A stretch of 64,000 nt of DNA, from the NCBI RefSeq assembly GCF_004010095.1, contig NZ_RRYD01000012.1, positions 1 through 64,000 on the forward strand. Direction: 5' to 3'. The notes under the pieces were generated by a model, which saw only the letters and a list, made by a program, of their open reading frames with translations, was not told where the DNA came from and did not search any database. The position numbers and the translations under genes were made by a program. Shown here piece by piece: positions 1-8,818 of the stretch. Each line of letters starts with the position of its first letter. Position 1 is the stretch's first letter. The DNA is from Lacticaseibacillus hulanensis. GTDB lineage: Bacteria; Bacillota; Bacilli; Lactobacillales; Lactobacillaceae.

Positions 1-97
1 AATACTGGAATGAAGCCGCTTAGAGACAGATTCAATTTTATAATATTTCATCTGTCAACTTGACAGGGCCTAGTGCACGGTGTGGGGCGTTTTTGAG

Positions 98-1432
98 TTA
101 CTCTGGAAAAGCCGGCTCGGTGAACTTCTCCCCGTAGACTTCACGGGCGGTGCGACTGTGTCTTGCGGCTACCCGCTCTAGTTCCGTAATTGAGGGGTGG
201 AGGTGCGGGTTGCGCAAACGGTCGTAGTCCCGAATCGTCCGTGCTTTGGTGGCCACTAAGCCATCGTGCAGGGCGGACACCACGTAATCGAGGGGATAGG
301 TGGTAAACTTGCGCCGTTCCCGGACCGGGTTATCAGTTTGGGGAAGCCCGAAGAACCGGTTGCGCAATGTGGTGTAACTAACGCCTTGCTCCTGACATAG
401 TTGGCGCATCGTCATTGAAGCTGGCGCCAGGGCGGGATGGCGGTGATTATTGTAGGCAATTTCCGAACTGAGCCCGAGCCGCTTGGCCTCAGCGAACATT
501 CGCGAAAAGCCGTCTTCAAGCGGAATCGCCCGCCAGTAGCGTTCGGGAATGTCACTTGGGATGTGGTCGACACCGTAGCGCTCGAGGTAGATATCCTGCG
601 CCTTGAACCATAGTTCCGGGCCGAAACGTTTGGTGACCTCACTTGGTTGCGGGCCGTCAGCGGGCGCAACCAGTTCGCGATAGGTCTTGGCGTCGAACGC
701 ATTGTACTTGTGCATCAGTTCAACAATTGCGCGCGCGGTGCGGCTCTCATTTGCGTTCGGGTAACGTTCCATCCAGGTTTTACTTGCTGGACTCTTGGCA
801 GCGCGCTTGGGTGTTGACAGTGCTGATTGCGGCTCTACTGGCGGCGGCGTTGGGGCGGCGGTCGGCGCGTGATTTTCGGTCAGTTTGGCTTTTGCCGCGG
901 TGCGTGCATCCTGATCACTCATGGACAGTGCGTAAGCGGCAGGCGTTGCCGAATCTGGTGCGACTGATGTCACGGGTGTCGTCTCGGCCTTCTTGCGCCG
1001 CGCTAAGCGATTCAAGACGTCATTCCAGGTGATTCCGCGGATTGCAAGGTACCCCAAACTGGGGGCGGAAATCGCCCGCAGCTGGTTGTAGTCTTCAGCG
1101 GTCGGGTCCTCACCAAAGTCACCCGTGAGTAATTCGGTTGCGGCCATCATGATGAGGCTGCTGTCGCTGCTGCTAGCGAAGTGCACAGTTTCCGCGGCTA
1201 ACGCATCATTTTGTGCGCGGGGCAAATCAAGTGCCTGCAGAACCTGCTCCCAGCTAAACCCGCGTTTGACCACCTGCGCCAGCGCCGGGATGAACCATTC
1301 GGGCAAAGTTGGCGCGGATAAAATTACATCTAGTTGGGCCGGCTTGTGACCGCTAAGCCGCACAATTTCATCGCCAAGCATGCTAATTAATAGTAGTGTC
1401 GGGGTTGATTTATTATTCGTCTCCGTAGTCAT
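98..1432 (-). CDS. Hypothetical protein with C-terminal helix-turn-helix-like region
   Basis: I do not recognise this protein of about 444 residues. It has no signal peptide or membrane segment. A low-complexity Ala/Pro/Thr linker near residues 150-215 separates an N-terminal helical part from a C-terminal half. That half contains a likely helix-turn-helix (MRQLCQEQGVSYTTLRNRFF, about residue 345) and a basic tail, so DNA binding is plausible but unproven. AGGAGG lies upstream of a double ATG; the second ATG (1432) has the better spacing, and the first at 1435 is possible. It is transcribed alone, away from the nuclease operon. A TATAAT -10 and a GAACGTTC palindrome lie just upstream of the gene. 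Confidence 0.6.
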   Translation of the reverse strand: MTTETNNKSTPTLLLISMLGDEIVRLSGHKPAQLDVILSAPTLPEWFIPALAQVVKRGFSWEQVLQALDLPRAQNDALAAETVHFASSSDSSLIMMAATELLTGDFGEDPTAEDYNQLRAISAPSLGYLAIRGITWNDVLNRLARRKKAETTPVTSVAPDSATPAAYALSMSDQDARTAAKAKLTENHAPTAAPTPPPVEPQSALSTPKRAAKSPASKTWMERYPNANESRTARAIVELMHKYNAFDAKTYRELVAPADGPQPSEVTKRFGPELWFKAQDIYLERYGVDHIPSDIPERYWRAIPLEDGFSRMFAEAKRLGLSSEIAYNNHRHPALAPASMTMRQLCQEQGVSYTTLRNRFFGLPQTDNPVRERRKFTTYPLDYVVSALHDGLVATKARTIRDYDRLRNPHLHPSITELERVAARHSRTAREVYGEKFTEPAFPE

Positions 1433-1742
1433 CATGGGCCCTCCTAGTGGGATTTTCTGCTCTACTTTTATTATACATGAACGTTCTTATGCAAGCTATT
1501 CATAATTAGTAAAGTGCAATTGTAATTATTGAAAAATAGTAGTTACATCGAGATATTATAACTGAATCTTATGACTTAATAACTTATAACGACATCAATG
1601 CATCTTTTCGTGATGGCCGGGCTGCAATGGTTTTAATAACGCTCAATTGGCAGGCACGGTAGCTAGCCGCTGTGCACCAATAGAATTATTTCGCGAGTTG
1701 CCGGGTCATGGTTGTGGGGCGCGGCAAGTCGTTACGGTATTT

Positions 1743-1804
1743 TGTCCCCGAGTTCTGTTGCGTTTGTTCCCGAGAACATGAATAATCAATATAGTTGATA
1801 TAAA
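1743..1804 (+). promoter_or_regulatory. Promoter region with tandem direct repeats
   Basis: Two copies of TGTyCCCGAG (1743-1752 and 1765-1774) lie exactly 22 bp apart on the same face of the helix. They are followed by an extended -10 (TGATATAAA, 1796-1804) and no obvious -35. This looks like an activator-dependent promoter for the nuclease operon. The rest of 1436-1836 holds only AT-rich sequence. Confidence 0.45.
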
Positions 1805-1836
1805 TTGTTCATATAGAAGGGGAAGGTTGTGGCGAC

Positions 1837-2547
1837 ATGACCTGGGTGTTTATGGAGAATGTGTTCCCGATTGTGTTGCTAGTACTTGTAGCACTGGCCG
1901 TTTGGGGCGGCCTATTTCTGAGCAGGCGTGCGCCAAAAGCGCGGCGAGCATCGGGCAAAGTGGCGGTGCTGATTAGTGCCATTGCCGTGTTTAGTGTGGT
2001 TGGCGTTGGTTGCAGCAGTGGCGCAGGCAATTCAGGTAAAACCGCATCCACGAGTATTAGTTACAAGATTAAGCACAAGGTGATCCGTGTCGGCGCAAGT
2101 CGGCTCGCTGACGCCAAGGCTGAATCAAGTGCGCTGGCGGCTAGTCTGGCTGAGCTAACCAGTGAGTCAAGCTCTGTGAAGTCCGCAAGTAGTAGCCTTG
2201 CCAGTTCCGCAAGCTCAGCCAGTTCTGCCAGCAAAGCACGCGCGGCCAGCAGCGCAAGTGCGGCCAAGGCCGCCAGTGCATCCAGTGCATCAGTGGCCAA
2301 GGCGCAAGCGGCGTCGGCCAGTCGTTCGCGTTCGCGCTCACGGGCGCAGGCATCAACGCACCGCACGGTCAAGCGCTCAACCGGCGGCGACGTGGTGACG
2401 GGGCAGGGCCAGATTATCGGGAATAAGAATTCCAAAATTTATCACGTGCCCGGTCAGTCAGGTTACCACATGAAGCCGGCCAACGCGGTTTACTTCAAGA
2501 CGGAGGCTGCCGCAAAAGCGGCCGGTTACAGGAAGGCGTTGCGATGA
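1837..2547 (+). CDS. Membrane-anchored Ala/Ser-rich protein with C-terminal sunset domain
   Basis: A 236-residue exported or membrane protein. There are two hydrophobic segments (residues 6-28 and 45-62); the second ends in VVGVGCSSG, an imperfect lipobox. A long Ala/Ser-rich spacer (about 85-175) with an Arg/Ser run follows. The last 45 residues (IIGNKNSKIYHVPG to AAGYRKALR) match the sunset-type domain often attached to DNA-entry and surface nucleases. The stop overlaps the start of the nuclease gene, so the two are translationally coupled and probably work together at the cell surface. The spacer is low complexity and may span the cell wall. Confidence 0.75.
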   Translation: MTWVFMENVFPIVLLVLVALAVWGGLFLSRRAPKARRASGKVAVLISAIAVFSVVGVGCSSGAGNSGKTASTSISYKIKHKVIRVGASRLADAKAESSALAASLAELTSESSSVKSASSSLASSASSASSASKARAASSASAAKAASASSASVAKAQAASASRSRSRSRAQASTHRTVKRSTGGDVVTGQGQIIGNKNSKIYHVPGQSGYHMKPANAVYFKTEAAAKAAGYRKALR

Positions 2548-3431
2548 TGAAAAAATTAACGATTTATCCGGCGTTCATTGCAATTCTGCTGGGCACGGGG
2601 GCAACCCTTGCCGGATGTCAGAGTCAGCCGGACAAGGTCAAGGTGACGGTCAAGACGAAGACGGTCACCAAGAAGAACCACGATGACCTGGACGCGGCCA
2701 AGCAACTTGAGGCCAAGAACAAGAAGACCAGTGCCAAGCTTGATAAGCTGAAAAAGGACGTTGCGGCGGCAAAAAAACAGCTCGAGGCTAAAAAGGATGC
2801 AGCCAAGCACGCCCCAGCAGCAAGTGCCGCGGCGACCAGTCAGTCTAACGGCGGGGCCAGCAGTCTGGCCAAGCTGAACTACAGCGGCACCCAGGAAATC
2901 ACGGTCAACGGGAATAATCCCGGCTTTACGGCAAGCGAGCTCAGCACCGCACGTGGCGCCTGGGAAAGCTACGGCAACTTGGATTCACTTAACCGCGTGA
3001 CCGTGGCCAACGCGCTACTGGGACGCAAGCTCATGCCGACCAGCGAGCGGACGGCGCTGACCTGGGATCCAACCGGCTGGCACAATAAGCGCACGGCACA
3101 CGGCTGGTTGTTTAACCGCAGCCACCTGATTGGGTTCCAGCTATCGGGGGAGAACAACAACCCGAAGAACCTGATGACGGGTACGCAGACGCTCAACACG
3201 CCGCTCATGCTCGCACACGAGGATGACATCGCCGCGTACCTGAAGGAGAATTCCCGCCACCTGGTGCGCTACCAGGTCCGGCCGATTTTCCGGGGCAACG
3301 AACTGGTTGCGCGTGGGGTGCAGATGCGCGCCCAATCGATTGGGGATAATACAATTCGCTTCAATGTGTACATTTTCAACGTCGAGGCGGGTTACACCAT
3401 TGATTACAGTACGGGTTACAGCCATAGATAA
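2544..3431 (+). CDS. Lipoprotein DNA/RNA non-specific endonuclease (DNA-entry nuclease type)
   Basis: 295 residues. The type II signal peptide ends in lipobox LAGC (about residues 22-25). A Lys-rich coiled coil (46-90) and an Ala/Ser linker precede the nuclease domain (about 110-295). The catalytic block reads NRSHLIG, with His near 194, where NucA/EndA proteins have DRGH; this is the variant of the streptococcal Spd and lactobacillar DNA-entry nucleases. A downstream Asn-rich NNNPKNLMTGT motif fits metal binding. The family degrades extracellular DNA or processes it for uptake. It overlaps the sunset-domain gene by an ATGA junction and is followed by a strong terminator. Confidence 0.85.
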   Translation: MMKKLTIYPAFIAILLGTGATLAGCQSQPDKVKVTVKTKTVTKKNHDDLDAAKQLEAKNKKTSAKLDKLKKDVAAAKKQLEAKKDAAKHAPAASAAATSQSNGGASSLAKLNYSGTQEITVNGNNPGFTASELSTARGAWESYGNLDSLNRVTVANALLGRKLMPTSERTALTWDPTGWHNKRTAHGWLFNRSHLIGFQLSGENNNPKNLMTGTQTLNTPLMLAHEDDIAAYLKENSRHLVRYQVRPIFRGNELVARGVQMRAQSIGDNTIRFNVYIFNVEAGYTIDYSTGYSHR

Positions 3432-3441
3432 ATAAATCAAT

Positions 3442-3496
3442 AAAAACCGGGCATTAATTCCACCATGATTATTGGCGGAATTAATGCCCGGTTTTT
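3442..3496 (+). terminator. Intrinsic terminator after nuclease
   Basis: A 20-bp perfect stem (3442-3461 with 3477-3496) has a short loop and ends in T5. Confidence 0.9.
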
Positions 3497-3697
3497 GTGG
3501 TTGGTGCATTCCGCTTGAGCCCGGGAATTTGCACCTGTATTGTTAACTAATGCACAATATTTTCGATAATTAACTTATTATATTGCCGTCATTAATAATC
3601 GTTCGAAAATACTAATTTTGCCAATATCTCGCTATAATTTTTTGTGAAGGGAGTTGTCTGTTGTTATGATTCGCGCATTATTGCGCAGGGAGGCAAT

Positions 3698-4585
3698 ATG
3701 GATAAAAAGCGAACGATTTTTGTTAACGGGGGCAAAGTCCGTGACTATCGGAAACACCTGGGGATGTCGCAATCGGCGCTGGCAGACGGGATTTGTACCC
3801 AAGCCACCATCAGCCTGATTGAAAAGCAAAACAAAGTGCCGAACATGAACACGCTGATCAGTGTGGCCAAGCGCCTCAACATCGGGGTCGAGGAGCTAAT
3901 TGTTCGGAGCCTTGGCTACGGGGAAAAGCAGATTATCAGTGCAGAAGCGCAGTTGCAGCACTACAAGTTCGGGCGGGTCCTGAGCCTGCTGGGTAACATC
4001 GAAGAGAAGCAGCTGGAGGAAATCACCCTCGTGCAGCGGTACCACTACCTGCTCGGGACCTGTGCCCTCTTCTACAGCCGCGACCTGGTGACCGCGGCGG
4101 TCCACTATTCACGCGTCCTCGCCACCGCACGCCGGCAGATAAGCGGGGTACCAATCGTGGTCGCGAAGCTGGGACTGGCACTTACCTATGCGGAAATGGG
4201 CAAGATTGACAAGACCAGTTTGCTGGTTGAGGAGGCGTCGGAGGCAATCAAGCAGCTCCAGCCGGAGATTAACAGTTACGCGGGGATGGACGTCACCGTG
4301 TTGTGGTACCTGGCATGCTGCTACAATCGTCTCGGCGAACGGGACGATGCGCTGGAGACAATCAAGAAGGCGCAGCAGCGGGCACTCGCGAACGGGCAGT
4401 TGTACCTGCTGGATGAAATTTACAGTGTTTATTCAGAATGCATCCGGAAGATGGGCGGCAGCCGGAGCAACAGGATGGCAAATGCCGCGCAAGACACGGC
4501 GCTCACCCTCGCCAAGATTCTGGGCAACCGGTCGTTGGTTAACAGGGTAACGTCAAAAAGTGACGAATCTGTTATCGCAAATTGA
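3698..4585 (+). CDS. RRNPP-type (PlcR/TprA-like) HTH regulator with TPR-like C-terminus
   Basis: A 295-residue transcription regulator. The N-terminal Xre-type HTH (about 8-65) contains GICTQATISLIEKQNKVP, the recognition-helix style of PlcR-like peptide-responsive regulators. The remainder is all-helical, as expected of TPR peptide-binding domains. The start was placed at the ATG preceded by GGGAGG; an upstream in-frame extension of 18 residues lacks a ribosome site. No cognate signal peptide gene is evident downstream, where a terminator follows directly. Its target is unknown; the nuclease operon upstream is the nearest candidate. Confidence 0.75.
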   Translation: MDKKRTIFVNGGKVRDYRKHLGMSQSALADGICTQATISLIEKQNKVPNMNTLISVAKRLNIGVEELIVRSLGYGEKQIISAEAQLQHYKFGRVLSLLGNIEEKQLEEITLVQRYHYLLGTCALFYSRDLVTAAVHYSRVLATARRQISGVPIVVAKLGLALTYAEMGKIDKTSLLVEEASEAIKQLQPEINSYAGMDVTVLWYLACCYNRLGERDDALETIKKAQQRALANGQLYLLDEIYSVYSECIRKMGGSRSNRMANAAQDTALTLAKILGNRSLVNRVTSKSDESVIAN

Positions 4586-4593
4586 TGAAAAAG

Positions 4594-4646
4594 AACGTCC
4601 CCAGCAAAGGCACGTGGTTCAAGTGCTTTTGCTGGGGACGTTTTTG
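4594..4646 (+). terminator. Terminator between convergent genes
   Basis: A stem of about 20 bp (4594-4613 with 4623-4642) is followed by T5. It separates the HTH regulator from the universal stress protein on the other strand. Confidence 0.85.
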
Positions 4647-4688
4647 GTTTAGCCAAAACTAATTAAGTTAACGAGATTGTGCGTTAAA

Positions 4689-5180
4689 TCACTTGGTCTC
4701 GCGTGGCTTGCGGGTGGTTGCCAGCGCTGGCTTGTTCTGCAGGTCGGTGCGGACAACGAGCACGTCGCAAGGTGCCTGGCGGGTGACGTACTCGGTCACG
4801 GAGCCGATGAGCAGCCGTTCAACGGCGTTCAGCCCGGTGGCCCCAATGATGATGAGGTCGATGTGCCGCTGCTTAGGTACGTCACGGGCAATGATCGTCT
4901 TGGGTGCGCCGTACTCAATCGAGTAATTAATCTTCTTCACGCCGTTATCCAGCGCGGTCTGTTTGTATTCTTCCATGGTTTTCTTCGCGCTTGCAGTTAC
5001 TTGTTCGACCATTGCCGAATCAAAACTGGAAACGTTCTGGAATGCGCGGGTGTCGACGATGTGGACAAGGTAGAGTTCCGCATCGTTCCGTTTTGCCACG
5101 GCGATGGCCTTCTTAAATGCAAGTTCAGCCTCGTAGGAGCCATCAATCGCGACCAGAATGTGTTGGTATTGTTGCAGCAT
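4689..5180 (-). CDS. Universal stress protein (UspA family)
   Basis: 163 residues starting MLQQYQHILVAIDGS, the usual beginning of the family. The C-terminal nucleotide-binding loop GATGLNAVERLLIGSVTEYV has the G-2x-G-9x-G-S pattern of ATP-binding Usp proteins. It is a cytoplasmic stress protein of uncertain biochemical role. An in-frame GTG at 5261 with a strong AAGGAG would add 27 residues. That extension does not resemble the family, so I prefer the internal ATG, whose ribosome site is only AAAAGGGA. Confidence 0.85.
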   Translation of the reverse strand: MLQQYQHILVAIDGSYEAELAFKKAIAVAKRNDAELYLVHIVDTRAFQNVSSFDSAMVEQVTASAKKTMEEYKQTALDNGVKKINYSIEYGAPKTIIARDVPKQRHIDLIIIGATGLNAVERLLIGSVTEYVTRQAPCDVLVVRTDLQNKPALATTRKPRETK

Positions 5181-5381
5181 AGAAAACACCGTCCCTTTTC
5201 CTAATATCGTCTTAAGAGTTGACCAGAATCTCTCTGGTAATGCGGGTAATATCGCCTGCACCTTTCTCCTTAACTCAAGTCTACCATCCTGTGAAAGCTA
5301 TTACAAAGGGTGAGACGAAAAGATTCTGCCAATAATTGGAAATCTTTTTGCCTCACCCTGAATGTGACTCTGGATTATAAA

Positions 5382-5657
5382 TTAGTTAATGGCGCGCACG
5401 AGCGAGAGCCCGAAAATCCCGACGAAGACTGCCGAAACGGTGATGGCAACTAGGGCGAGGGTCTTGGACGCGATGAAGCCGCCAACGACTGCGACAACCG
5501 CGCAGACGATAAGCAAGATGGCGGTGAGCGTCATGTTACCGGCGAGTTCCGGGCTGGGTACGTTCACGCTGAGAAATGGGCGGTGCCGGTGCGAGAGCAG
5601 GTAGCCGGCAAGAATGAGCAGAATGAGCGCGTAGACAGCCATGACAATGAGTAACAT
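5382..5657 (-). CDS. Small three-helix membrane protein
   Basis: 91 residues with three hydrophobic segments (about 1-20, 43-62 and 68-88), a short basic loop (HRHRP) and no recognisable domain. The start was chosen for the AGGAGG 11 bases upstream. It lies in the same direction as, and immediately downstream of, the putative 6S-like RNA, and upstream of usp. Function unknown. Confidence 0.6.
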   Translation of the reverse strand: MLLIVMAVYALILLILAGYLLSHRHRPFLSVNVPSPELAGNMTLTAILLIVCAVVAVVGGFIASKTLALVAITVSAVFVGIFGLSLVRAIN

Positions 5658-5719
5658 TTTGAAAGAATCCTCCTGAGTGTTTCGTGTATGCAAGCATCAT
5701 AACATATTTGCTGAACATC

Positions 5720-5943
5720 AAAAAAGCACAGGAACAAGTCCTGTGCTTATGTGCGAAGAAACTTTGGGTGCCGTGGATATTTCCCAAATCGTGTGAACCC
5801 GCTATTATGCAGGTGGGACCGGTCCGGATCAATCTGAGTCCTACGTGAAATAGGCCATTCGTCAATGCGGCTTTGTGGTCCCAATGTATTGAGAATGTTC
5901 GGTCAACTGATAACAGGGAATGGCGAACACTTAAGTAACTTCA
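5720..5943 (-). ncRNA. ssrS: Probable small structured RNA, 6S RNA candidate
   Basis: A non-coding transcript of about 220 nt is predicted on the minus strand. A good promoter (TTGCAC, 17 bp, TAATAT; 5950-5978) and a perfect terminator hairpin with a T run bound it. Ends pair: CTTAAGTG (5935-5928) with CACATAAG (5753-5746). Inside a large internal loop is a 7-bp helix TGGGACC/GGTCCCA enclosing two small hairpins. A closed rod of about 190 nt with a central bubble is the 6S RNA shape, and in Firmicutes 6S genes tend to sit near usp or rarA. No protein of note is encoded. The ncRNA call is stronger than the 6S identity. Confidence 0.6.
5724..5748 (-). terminator. Terminator of the small RNA
   Basis: Stem AAGCACAGGA/TCCTGTGCTT with a 5-base loop. 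On the minus strand it is followed by TTTT, and it sits upstream of the small membrane gene, so it ends the RNA rather than a protein gene. Confidence 0.75.
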
Positions 5944-5949
5944 TCTATT

Positions 5950-5978
5950 ATATTAGCATCATGCCGTTCCCCGTGCAA
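5950..5978 (-). promoter_or_regulatory. Promoter of the small RNA
   Basis: TTGCAC (5973-5978) and TAATAT (5950-5955) with a 17-bp spacer, on the minus strand. The overlapping TATAAT (5947-5952) is an alternative -10. Confidence 0.6.
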
Positions 5979-6076
5979 GCGCTGTTATATTACGGCTGTT
6001 ACTGAATTCGGAACACCGGGGTTTTCGTGCTAAAATATTCCATGCGCTAAATGGTGACCAAAGAGGGGAAGAAACT

Positions 6077-7858
6077 ATGAATTACGAAGATATTCAGCGA
6101 TTGCATTTGAACCAGCTAAGGCAAGCTTTGCGGGTGCGCCTGCTGAAGGTGGTTAGCTTGGTTGATGCAAGCGGTAATCCGCAGCAAGCACCCGCTGCGC
6201 CTTCAGCGAGCCCATTTTTCTTCAACCTGACTAATACTCAGGTAATCATTACCTCAAAGACGACCGATCAGCTGGCAGACGCCACCGCGCAGCTGCAGGC
6301 GGCCGGTGCCGTGGCCAAACACCGGGGAGCAGGCAAGCTCACCGAAAGCGAAGCGGGGATGCGGGTCCAGCTATTTTTCCCCGAGGCGCTTTTTAGCGGG
6401 CAATACGTCGACCAGGCGCCGAAGATGAGTTACATCGATTTTCGCAACGCGCAGTACCTCGCGCTCGCTAAGCGGCTCCAGGCAGACATGCCGGCGCTGC
6501 TCACCGCGCTGGGCACGGTCGCCGCGCCCGCCCCGCAGCTGGACTTCAGCAATCTGCCGGCCTACGTGAAAAGCATCGCGAAGCACGCGGCTCCGGCAAT
6601 CGGGGGTCAGCTTGGCCGCGTGGGGCTTTTGGGCCAGAATATGGCTGAGCGCGGCATCCTGGGGCTGGAACTGGATTTGCCGAAGATTGTGGGGGCAAAC
6701 ACGAACGCGCTGCGCCTCGTGCGGGATGCTAGCTGGGTGATGCTCGCCCGCAACCAGGCGGACATCCCGCTACTTGACTTCGTGGCGGCGACCTTGCGCG
6801 GCGATGGCGCTGATGCCGCTGAACTCAGCTGGCCACTTAGCGCAGACGCATCGGCGCAGAAGGAACTACTGCCGGGGTTTGGTGACCAGAGCCGGCACGT
6901 GCAGTTGCTGCTGCAAGAGAGCATGGCGCAGGGCGCGGATCTGGATATGAACCTGCGCGCAAACGGCATGTTCACCGCGAAGTTCGGGGATGAGCGCGTG
7001 TTCATCAGCGGCCGGCAAACTGACCTGAACGGCGCGGCGGCGTGCCAAATCGCGCAGAACGTGACCGCGCGGAAGGTGACGCTGGGGAAGGCCAAGCTGC
7101 CGGTACCAGCTGGCAGCCATTACGTGAGCCTGGCTGCAGCTAAACGCGACTTTGCGGCCAGCTTTAAGAACAAGAGCCTGGCCATCAAGGGGGACCGGCC
7201 GGCGACAACCACGCTGTTCCCAATTCCGGCAACCGCGGAGGCGTTTAGCCAGGCGGTTGCGGCAGAACTGACGGCTAACGGGTCGGTGAACGTCGAGATG
7301 TTCGTCCCCGGCGATCAGTTCAACCTGCTGGTGCTGGATGGAACCGTGCTGGCGGTGAGTCAGCGTGATTTTGCCTATGTTGTCGGCAACGGGCGCAACA
7401 CGCTTGCGGACCTAATTACGCAGCGGAATCAGCGGCGGCAGCAGGCGGGCCTGCCAGTGTTAACGCGGGCGGTCGACCCAGAAACCTTGGCGGATCAGGG
7501 CGTCAAGCTGGACACGGTTGTCTCACGCGGCGGCCAGGTGTATCTGGGCCGCGACAGTGTGAGCGCGGCGGCGGGGATGTGGCAGAACGGCCGCGCTGAT
7601 TTGGACCAGTCCTATGACACGCTTGCGGTGCAGGCGGCGAGGGCCCTCAGCTTGCGGCTCTGTTCCGTGCAGCTGGTGGTGCCAAACGGATTTGTGCCGT
7701 ATGACCCGCAAGAACAAACGCGCGGGGCGACGCTTGCGACCATCGTCGGCGTGGACGCGGCGCCAGATCTGAGCGAATTCGAGTGCCCGACGTACGGTGA
7801 TGGCTTGCCCGTGGTGGGGCAGGTGCTGGATGCAGTGCGGAAGATTGACCGCAAGTAG
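6077..7858 (+). CDS. GshF-like ATP-grasp protein with shortened N-terminal region
   Basis: 593 residues. The C-terminal half (about 270-590) aligns by eye with the glutathione synthetase ATP-grasp part of bifunctional GshF. Matching blocks are a linker ending LPVPAG, NKSLAIKGDRP, VNVEMFVPGDQFNLLVLDG and VVGNGRNTLADLITQRNQ. GshF proteins are usually about 750 residues with a gamma-glutamylcysteine ligase domain first; here the N-terminal 265 residues are short and divergent, so ligase activity is doubtful. It could ligate a glutamyl or other amino-acid substrate. RBS GAGGGG; an extended -10 (TGCTAAAAT, 6028-6036) lies upstream. Single gene with its own terminator. Confidence 0.65.
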   Translation: MNYEDIQRLHLNQLRQALRVRLLKVVSLVDASGNPQQAPAAPSASPFFFNLTNTQVIITSKTTDQLADATAQLQAAGAVAKHRGAGKLTESEAGMRVQLFFPEALFSGQYVDQAPKMSYIDFRNAQYLALAKRLQADMPALLTALGTVAAPAPQLDFSNLPAYVKSIAKHAAPAIGGQLGRVGLLGQNMAERGILGLELDLPKIVGANTNALRLVRDASWVMLARNQADIPLLDFVAATLRGDGADAAELSWPLSADASAQKELLPGFGDQSRHVQLLLQESMAQGADLDMNLRANGMFTAKFGDERVFISGRQTDLNGAAACQIAQNVTARKVTLGKAKLPVPAGSHYVSLAAAKRDFAASFKNKSLAIKGDRPATTTLFPIPATAEAFSQAVAAELTANGSVNVEMFVPGDQFNLLVLDGTVLAVSQRDFAYVVGNGRNTLADLITQRNQRRQQAGLPVLTRAVDPETLADQGVKLDTVVSRGGQVYLGRDSVSAAAGMWQNGRADLDQSYDTLAVQAARALSLRLCSVQLVVPNGFVPYDPQEQTRGATLATIVGVDAAPDLSEFECPTYGDGLPVVGQVLDAVRKIDRK

Positions 7859-7896
7859 GGGGCGCTGCTGTTTGCTTTGTGCACACCATAGCGCGA

Positions 7897-7944
7897 AAAC
7901 AATACCCGCAGTGAGGACTAGTCGCCTCACTGCGGGTATTGTTT
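7897..7944 (+). terminator. Bidirectional terminator
   Basis: A 20-bp perfect stem (7897-7916 with 7925-7944) lies between convergent genes. Confidence 0.9.
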
Positions 7945-8008
7945 ATCTATATCAATAAGTCACTAACGGGCGCCGCGTTGACGCTCATAGTTCACGGTTA
8001 CTGGCAAC

Positions 8009-8449
8009 CTAGAACAGCCCGAACAAATGGTGCTTTTTCTTTTCTGCCGGTTTTGCTTCCGCCGGCAAATCGATGTTGTCCTTGAAGATGGCCTGTTTTG
8101 CCACGACGAGCAACCCGGTTGCGTCGTCATCCAGCTGGGCGGATTCGTCGCTCACGAGGGTGAAGGGGATGTCGTTTTGCGCGCAGACCTTGACGAACGG
8201 GCCGGTTGTGCCGGTGCCGACGTGGCCGTTGATGAGCACGCTGTAGTCCTTGTCCTTGTATTCCGCGATGACGGCCTTGAACCGCAAAACGGTGTGGGCA
8301 TCGCGCAATTGGACGTTGCTAATGCGCAGGGCGACCCGCTCACGAAGGGAACCCAGGAACTTGCGCCGTTCGTCGGGGTTGGTCTTGCGTGGGCCAAAAA
8401 TGGCATTGGTCATGTGGTCGTCTAGTTCATTAGTATTCTTGTCGCTCAT
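8009..8449 (-). CDS. YueI family (DUF1694) protein
   Basis: 146 residues. The N-terminal motif IFGPRKTNPDERRKFLGSLR is the family hallmark, followed by an alternating alpha/beta fold. The C-terminal Lys/His tail (EKKKHHLFGLF) is unusual. Function is unknown in the family; a cytoplasmic protein. The start ATG is preceded by AAGGAG at 8 bases. Confidence 0.8.
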   Translation of the reverse strand: MSDKNTNELDDHMTNAIFGPRKTNPDERRKFLGSLRERVALRISNVQLRDAHTVLRFKAVIAEYKDKDYSVLINGHVGTGTTGPFVKVCAQNDIPFTLVSDESAQLDDDATGLLVVAKQAIFKDNIDLPAEAKPAEKKKHHLFGLF

Positions 8450-8669
8450 GATGTCGTCTCCTTGCTTGCACCTTGTAGGTAGCAATTATAGCAGTATTAG
8501 TAAGCGGTCGCAAAAGGGTAACGCCCGGATGCCGGTCGTAGCGTGCGTAATCGGGGTAATTGCTGACACACTTCTGTGCATAGCTGAAGGATAACTTAAT
8601 TCTCAGCAAAGCCGCCAATTTGCGATTGTATAGTTGTTAACTTAAGTGTAGATTAAAGATTAGTGTATT

Positions 8670-8716
8670 AACTCGGTCTGGGGAGACCGTGAGTTTAGGT
8701 TTACGTGGTAGCACGT
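8670..8716 (+). promoter_or_regulatory. Structured leader upstream of GGDEF-EAL gene
   Basis: The 8450-8818 gap holds two consecutive hairpins on the plus strand: ACTCGGTCT/AGACCGTGAGT (with a two-base bulge) and ACGTG/CACGT with a GTAG loop. Neither is followed by a T run, so they are not terminators. They may belong to an untranslated leader of the diguanylate cyclase gene. No known riboswitch was recognised. Confidence 0.3.
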
Positions 8717-8818
8717 ATTAATATTTGTATAAATTGACGAATGTAGACAGATGAACAAGATATTGTCGTTATTTAGCGACCATTATTGTTGCATTATGTG
8801 CATGCATGGGGGAGCTTC

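Noticed and set aside
1480-1487. LexA/DinR box at GAACGTTC upstream of the first gene.
   Set aside because: The Gram-positive box needs a 4-base gap between GAAC and GTTC; here there is none.
5181-5261. Extension of the universal stress protein from a GTG with a strong AAGGAG.
   Set aside because: The extra 27 residues do not resemble the family start. It could be a leader peptide but there is no supporting evidence.
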